Shown: positions 60,501 through 64,000 of the stretch, piece after piece
Numbering within the stretch: the first letter of the stretch is position 1
How the letters are laid out: every line of letters starts with the position of its first letter
Source: Paenibacillus sp. D2_2
GTDB lineage: Bacteria > Bacillota > Bacilli > Paenibacillales > Paenibacillaceae
Reading direction: 5' to 3'
Assembly (NCBI RefSeq): GCF_031199965.1
Contig: NZ_CP133605.1
Coordinates: 1,334,501 to 1,398,500 of the forward strand
Length of the DNA stretch: 64,000 nt
The notes under the pieces: generated by a model
Database searches by the model: none
What the model was told of the DNA's origin: nothing
Seen by the model: the letters and a program-made list of their open reading frames with translations, nothing else
Made by a program: the position numbers and the translations under genes

Positions 60501-62460
60501 CTCACCATTAAGAAAGCAGATTGGAATTTCAATTCTCAAAAAGGCAGTCAGGAAGGAACCGTGGTCATCTCCCCTAACGCTGTGGAGACGATAGAGATCC
60601 CGCTTCAAGGCTTTGACTTTGGTGTCAGCTACCCGGCCCAGGTCACCGTATATTTTGAAGGAAAAGAGCCTTTTGTTTATGAAGGAAAGCTCGATTTCAA
60701 TCCGATCAAACGCGGTACGGTTCAGGTGGATGGCGTAGTTGATTCCGAAATAGCAGTAACCCCCCCGATCGTCGAACTATCGAAGGGAACGGTTAAAATG
60801 AAGAACTATACCTGTCCGGCCCATTTGGACGGTAGCATATGGGCGAACTGGGATCAGGATAATTTCTATTTGACGGCGCAAATCAAGGATGATGTTCATT
60901 CCGCTTCAGCAAGCGGGGAAGAAATCTGGAAGAACGATAGCATCCAGTTTGCTATGATGGCTGGGATTCCCGGAGAGAATAGGGGCTATTATGAGCTGGG
61001 GATCTCCGATACTCCGCAGGGGCCGCAAATCTTTCGTTGGTTGTCAGCGGATTCCAGACCCAAGGGTCTTGTTGCGAATGGTTCCTTGCAAGTGAAAAGA
61101 GATGAAGTGCAGAAGCTTACCGTCTACGAGATGGCGCTTCCTTGGTCAGAGATCCCACAGGTCAAACCGGGTGTGAATGAAGCCCTAAGTATCTCCTTCC
61201 TTGTGAACGACAATGACGGGGCGGGGAGGAAAGGGTATATCGAATGGGGCTCTGGAATTGGGGAGGTCAAGGATTCTAAGAAATTCAGAACTGCTCAATG
61301 GATCCATGATTCAGCTTCTCCAATCATCACGATTCAAGGTGTTAAAGAAGGAGAAAGCTATGCAGATGAGGTCATTCCGGTTGTGAAGGCAGAAACGGAG
61401 GATGGTCAAGTGCTAGAACCTCGGATTCTGTTGGATGGGGAATCATGGACATTTAGTATACCAATCACCGCTAAAGGGGAGCACACCTTGGTCGTGCAAG
61501 CGGGTGATCCAGCAGGAATGATGACCGTGCAGAAATTGACGTTCAAGCTATACCATAGCACGATACTGGAAACGTCAGACGTTGAGGGAGGGGTCAATGA
61601 CACTATTCTACTGCAGGCTAAGCTGCATGATAAGAACGGTCAAGCGATCTCCGGGAAAATGTATCCTTCTTCATAAACGATGACGAACCGATGGGAGCGG
61701 CAGTAACGGATACGAATGGGATTGCGGAGCTGAGCTACAAAATTCAATTCCAGAATGACTCGGATAAGGAGAAAACATATCCATTCAAAGTCTCGTATAC
61801 TCAAAATGATAAGACATATTTCCTAAGTAGCGAGGCCAGTGGGAAGTTGACGGTAAAGTCGACGTCAAACCCTGATCCGGAAGGGGTCCGGGCAAACCTG
61901 TTCTCTTGGACAATCACGGACATGATACGGGAATTAAAGGTGGAACGTATTCGATCACGATGAATATGTGGTGGGGGCATAACGGTACAACATATAAGCT
62001 GTACGAAAATGACGTACTGATTGATACGCAAGTTCTTACAGATCATTCACCGAATGCGCAGACTACCGTCACGTCCATTTCGAAACGTAAAAATGGAACC
62101 TACCGCTACTATGCTGAGCTTACTAATGCATCAGGCACGACGAGAAGCGATGTTCATACGATAACCGTTACGGACGCAGCTCCGGCTATACCGGTTCTTT
62201 CTCATGATAACTGGGATGGTGATGGGAACTTTAAAGTCAGTATGAATATGTGGTGGGGCACAAACGGTACTACTTACCGTTTATACGAGAATGGGATTCT
62301 GATCGATACGCAAGTGCTTAATGATCGTACGCCAAATGCACAAACTACCACTACAGACATTTATGACAAGTCCGTCGGTACGTACGAATATCGATGCGAG
62401 CTTCTTAATGATGCCGGAGTGACATCTAGTGAGAAAATGATTGTTAAAGTAATGAAGTGA
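57532..62460 (+). CDS. Giant secreted multidomain glycoside hydrolase (six frameshifts)
   Basis: Restored length is 1644 residues in one frame. Order: signal peptide ending AYA; two tandem carbohydrate-binding-like modules of about 150 residues with near-identical segments ([10 protein letters not shown], GIWHGxAQE); a linker; a (beta/alpha)8 clan GH-A catalytic domain from about 58970, with acid/base Glu in VYNEFNG (59314) and nucleophile Glu in STEVGW (59632); Ig-like spacers; a CBM9-like domain (60715-61300; [15 protein letters not shown]); an Ig-like domain (61560-61860); two C-terminal ChitinaseA-N-like Ig modules (MNMWWG.NGTTY.LYENG). Lesions: 58051, 58664, 58822, 59666, 61653 and 61883, each a one-base loss in a short run. 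No family number is assigned; polysaccharide target unknown. TTG/ATG near 57532 follows AAGGGAG. Confidence 0.8.
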
Positions 62461-62628
62461 TGTAATGTTATTTCTTATAGATAAATCATAGATTTGTGTC
62501 AATGTTTGACCTTTTTTGCATGAGATGTGCACTTTCTATACCTTTTGGCTTCTAGACTGGTCTGTCCTGAGTCAATAAGATAAGATGTAGATATCGTCCA
62601 AATTCAATACTAGAATAGGAGAATCGAC

Positions 62629-63425
62629 ATGACACAACTTAAACTTGAGATACAAAGCTCGAATGGTGCTGTTTTGGCGTCCGCTGCGGACCTTGGCCAG
62701 GCTCATCTGGTTTATGATAAAAGCTATGAACCTGGGGATCAAATAGTTCTGACAAGTGAAAAACAAAACGTATATCTGGTCATTCAACTCGAAGATGCGA
62801 TGGATCCAGCATTCATATATTTAACAGGTCAAGATCTGCGCTTCATCATTCCTTTTGACGAGAAGAAGATCTCGTATTCCCCGAAGACATTTGTAGGTGA
62901 TTTACATACACTTACCGCTCGCTTGGCTACGGAGGAAGAGATCAATTCTTATCGCAATTTAGCACTAAATGTATATGACCAACATGAGAATAGCACCAGC
63001 TATCCCCATGCGTATGCTAACGTGGAGACTCGCGGGGAATCCGTGTTTGCGGCACGGAATGCGATCAATGGCAACTATGTGAACTACTCGCATGGCAAAT
63101 GGCCATTTGAATCCTGGGGGATTAATCAGAATCCTGATGCAGAGATGACTGTAGATTTTGGCCGTACTGTGGAAGTTGATAAGGTTGCCTTAACGATTCG
63201 TGCAGACTTCCCGCATGACAGTCATTGGGAGCGTGTTACATTAGCGTTCTCGGATGGAAGCCAGGAAACTTTGGATCTAGTAAAACTCATCTGAAGCAAA
63301 CGTTCGAGCTTACGCCGCGCAAGGTGGAATGGGTTACACTGAAAGAGCTGATCAAGTCGGATGATCCGTCTCCATTCCCGGCACTGAGCCAAATCGAAGT
63401 GTATGGCCGCGAAGCGGCTAAGTAG
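62629..63425 (+). CDS. Carbohydrate-binding (F5/8-type-like) protein (one frameshift)
   Basis: Restored length is 265 residues without a signal peptide. The C-terminal half has the discoidin-like sequence of F5/8 type C domains: NSTSYPHAYANVETRG, AINGNYVNYSHGKWPFESWGINQ, then DAEMTVDFGRTVEVDKVAL and the closing SQIEVYGRE. The N-terminal 110 residues show regular beta strands of unknown type. The lesion is AAAA at 63282-63285, one A short. It follows the giant hydrolase and could handle or bind oligosaccharides in the cytoplasm or at the surface. GGAG precedes ATG at 62629. Confidence 0.7.
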
Positions 63426-63458
63426 ATAGATATTATTATTTTCATAAAGTAGTCTAGC

Positions 63459-63498
63459 AATACAGGGCCGTTTCTATTAAGAATCGGCCCTGTATTTA
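63459..63498 (+). terminator. Terminator after the carbohydrate-binding protein
   Basis: AATACAGGGCCG and CGGCCCTGTATTT form a 12-bp stem followed by TTTAT. Confidence 0.85.
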
Positions 63499-63534
63499 TG
63501 GGATCGAAGAGCGTTCGAGAAGGGAAGAGGAACC

Positions 63535-63935
63535 ATGAATAGCGAGGAATCACCAAGAGTTGGCGTCGGTGCTGTAATTAAAGACGATCAGGATTGTATA
63601 CTGCTCGTGCTTCGGAAGAAAGCACCTGAAGCGGGTTATTGGAGTCTGCCAGGGGCAAGGTCGAATACATGGAGACCATTGAAGATGCGGTTATCCGCGA
63701 GATAAGAGAGGAATTAGGTGTCGAAATCACGCTTGATGGGCTGCTCTGTGTCACGAATCACATTCTTCCGGCGGAGAACACACATTATGTAGCGCCAACC
63801 TTTCTGGCTCGAATTGCTTCCGGGATTGTAGAGAATCTAGAGCCTCATGCTCTGGGAGATGTGCAGTGGTTCCCAGTCAACAACATGCCTGATAAAATTA
63901 CAATGACAACGGCGTATGCGCTTGAGCATCTATAG
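63535..63935 (+). CDS. NUDIX hydrolase (one frameshift)
   Basis: Restored length is 133 residues. The Nudix box is complete after repair: GGKVEYMETIEDAVIREI followed by REELGVEI, giving GX5EX7REUXEEXGU. The N-terminal GVGAVIKDDQDCILLVLRK is the first strand of the fold. The lesion GGGG at 63652-63655 lacks one G and falls exactly before the box. GGAAGAGG precedes ATG at 63535. Substrate unknown; ADP-ribose-type or nucleotide-sugar substrates are usual. Confidence 0.88.
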
Positions 63936-64000
63936 TATGTGAGAACCAGCGATATCTTACCTGGCAACGATCATAAATGCTTGTCATTTGCCGACTTTTC

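Overview
The window looks like a chromosomal segment of a low-to-mid GC, spore-forming Firmicute, most probably Paenibacillus. The arguments are the gene order tsaE-tsaB-rimI-tsaD ... ydiF ... moaC ... tatA-tatC ... groES-groEL (the Bacillus subtilis ydi/gro neighbourhood), a CIRCE operator before groES, CcpA-type cre sites, strong AGGAGG ribosome binding sites with frequent TTG/GTG starts, and two YesM/YesN-type sensor-regulator pairs tied to carbohydrate ABC transporters, a hallmark of Paenibacillus. The genus is inferred, not proven.

Layout. 0-4 kb: a YhgE/Pip membrane protein and an ABC exporter. 4-14 kb: two paralogous modules of an M23 peptidase plus a bactofilin flank a non-homologous end-joining set (LigD-type polymerase, ATP-dependent ligase, Ku) and the t6A/ribosome modification operon tsaE-tsaB-rimI-tsaD. 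14-25 kb: an AAC(3)-like acetyltransferase, a rhodanese, a membrane protein, the ABC-F protein YdiF, 5-formyl-THF cyclo-ligase, molybdenum cofactor genes, Tat translocase and groES-groEL. 25-32.6 kb: a secreted M14 carboxypeptidase, then a PucR regulator, CodB-like permease, DUF917 protein and HyuA-like protein that form a probable hydantoin/cyclic-amide utilisation cluster. 32.7-39.6 kb: aldo/keto reductase, GNAT, SDR, AraC regulator, CAP-SLH surface protein and an MFS transporter. 40-63.5 kb: two sugar-uptake systems, each with two permeases, a lipoprotein binding protein and a two-component system, followed by an oligogalacturonate-lyase-like beta-propeller, a giant secreted multidomain glycoside hydrolase and a small carbohydrate-binding protein. 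The window ends with a NUDIX hydrolase.

The most striking property of this sequence is that 21 genes are broken by 32 single-base lesions; 31 are one-base deletions, almost all in a homopolymer run, and restoring one base each time gives complete genes whose lengths fit exactly. groEL, which is normally indispensable, is among them. I therefore read the lesions as sequencing or assembly errors and annotate each gene across its full span. One lesion, in the CodB-like permease, is an insertion and does not fit this pattern.

The intergenic DNA carries at least three repeat families: a two-hairpin repeat at 4.5 and 20.6 kb, a 170-bp MITE-like element with 13-bp terminal inverted repeats at 43.7 kb (with fragments at 4.4 and 15.6 kb), and a 366-bp foldback element with 18-bp terminal inverted repeats at 13.7 kb. 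I see no tRNA, rRNA, CRISPR array, transposase or prophage. I did not find a convincing wholly new defence or signalling system; the best candidates for new biology are the repeat-split bactofilin/M23 module, the binding protein embedded in a two-component operon, and the giant hydrolase.
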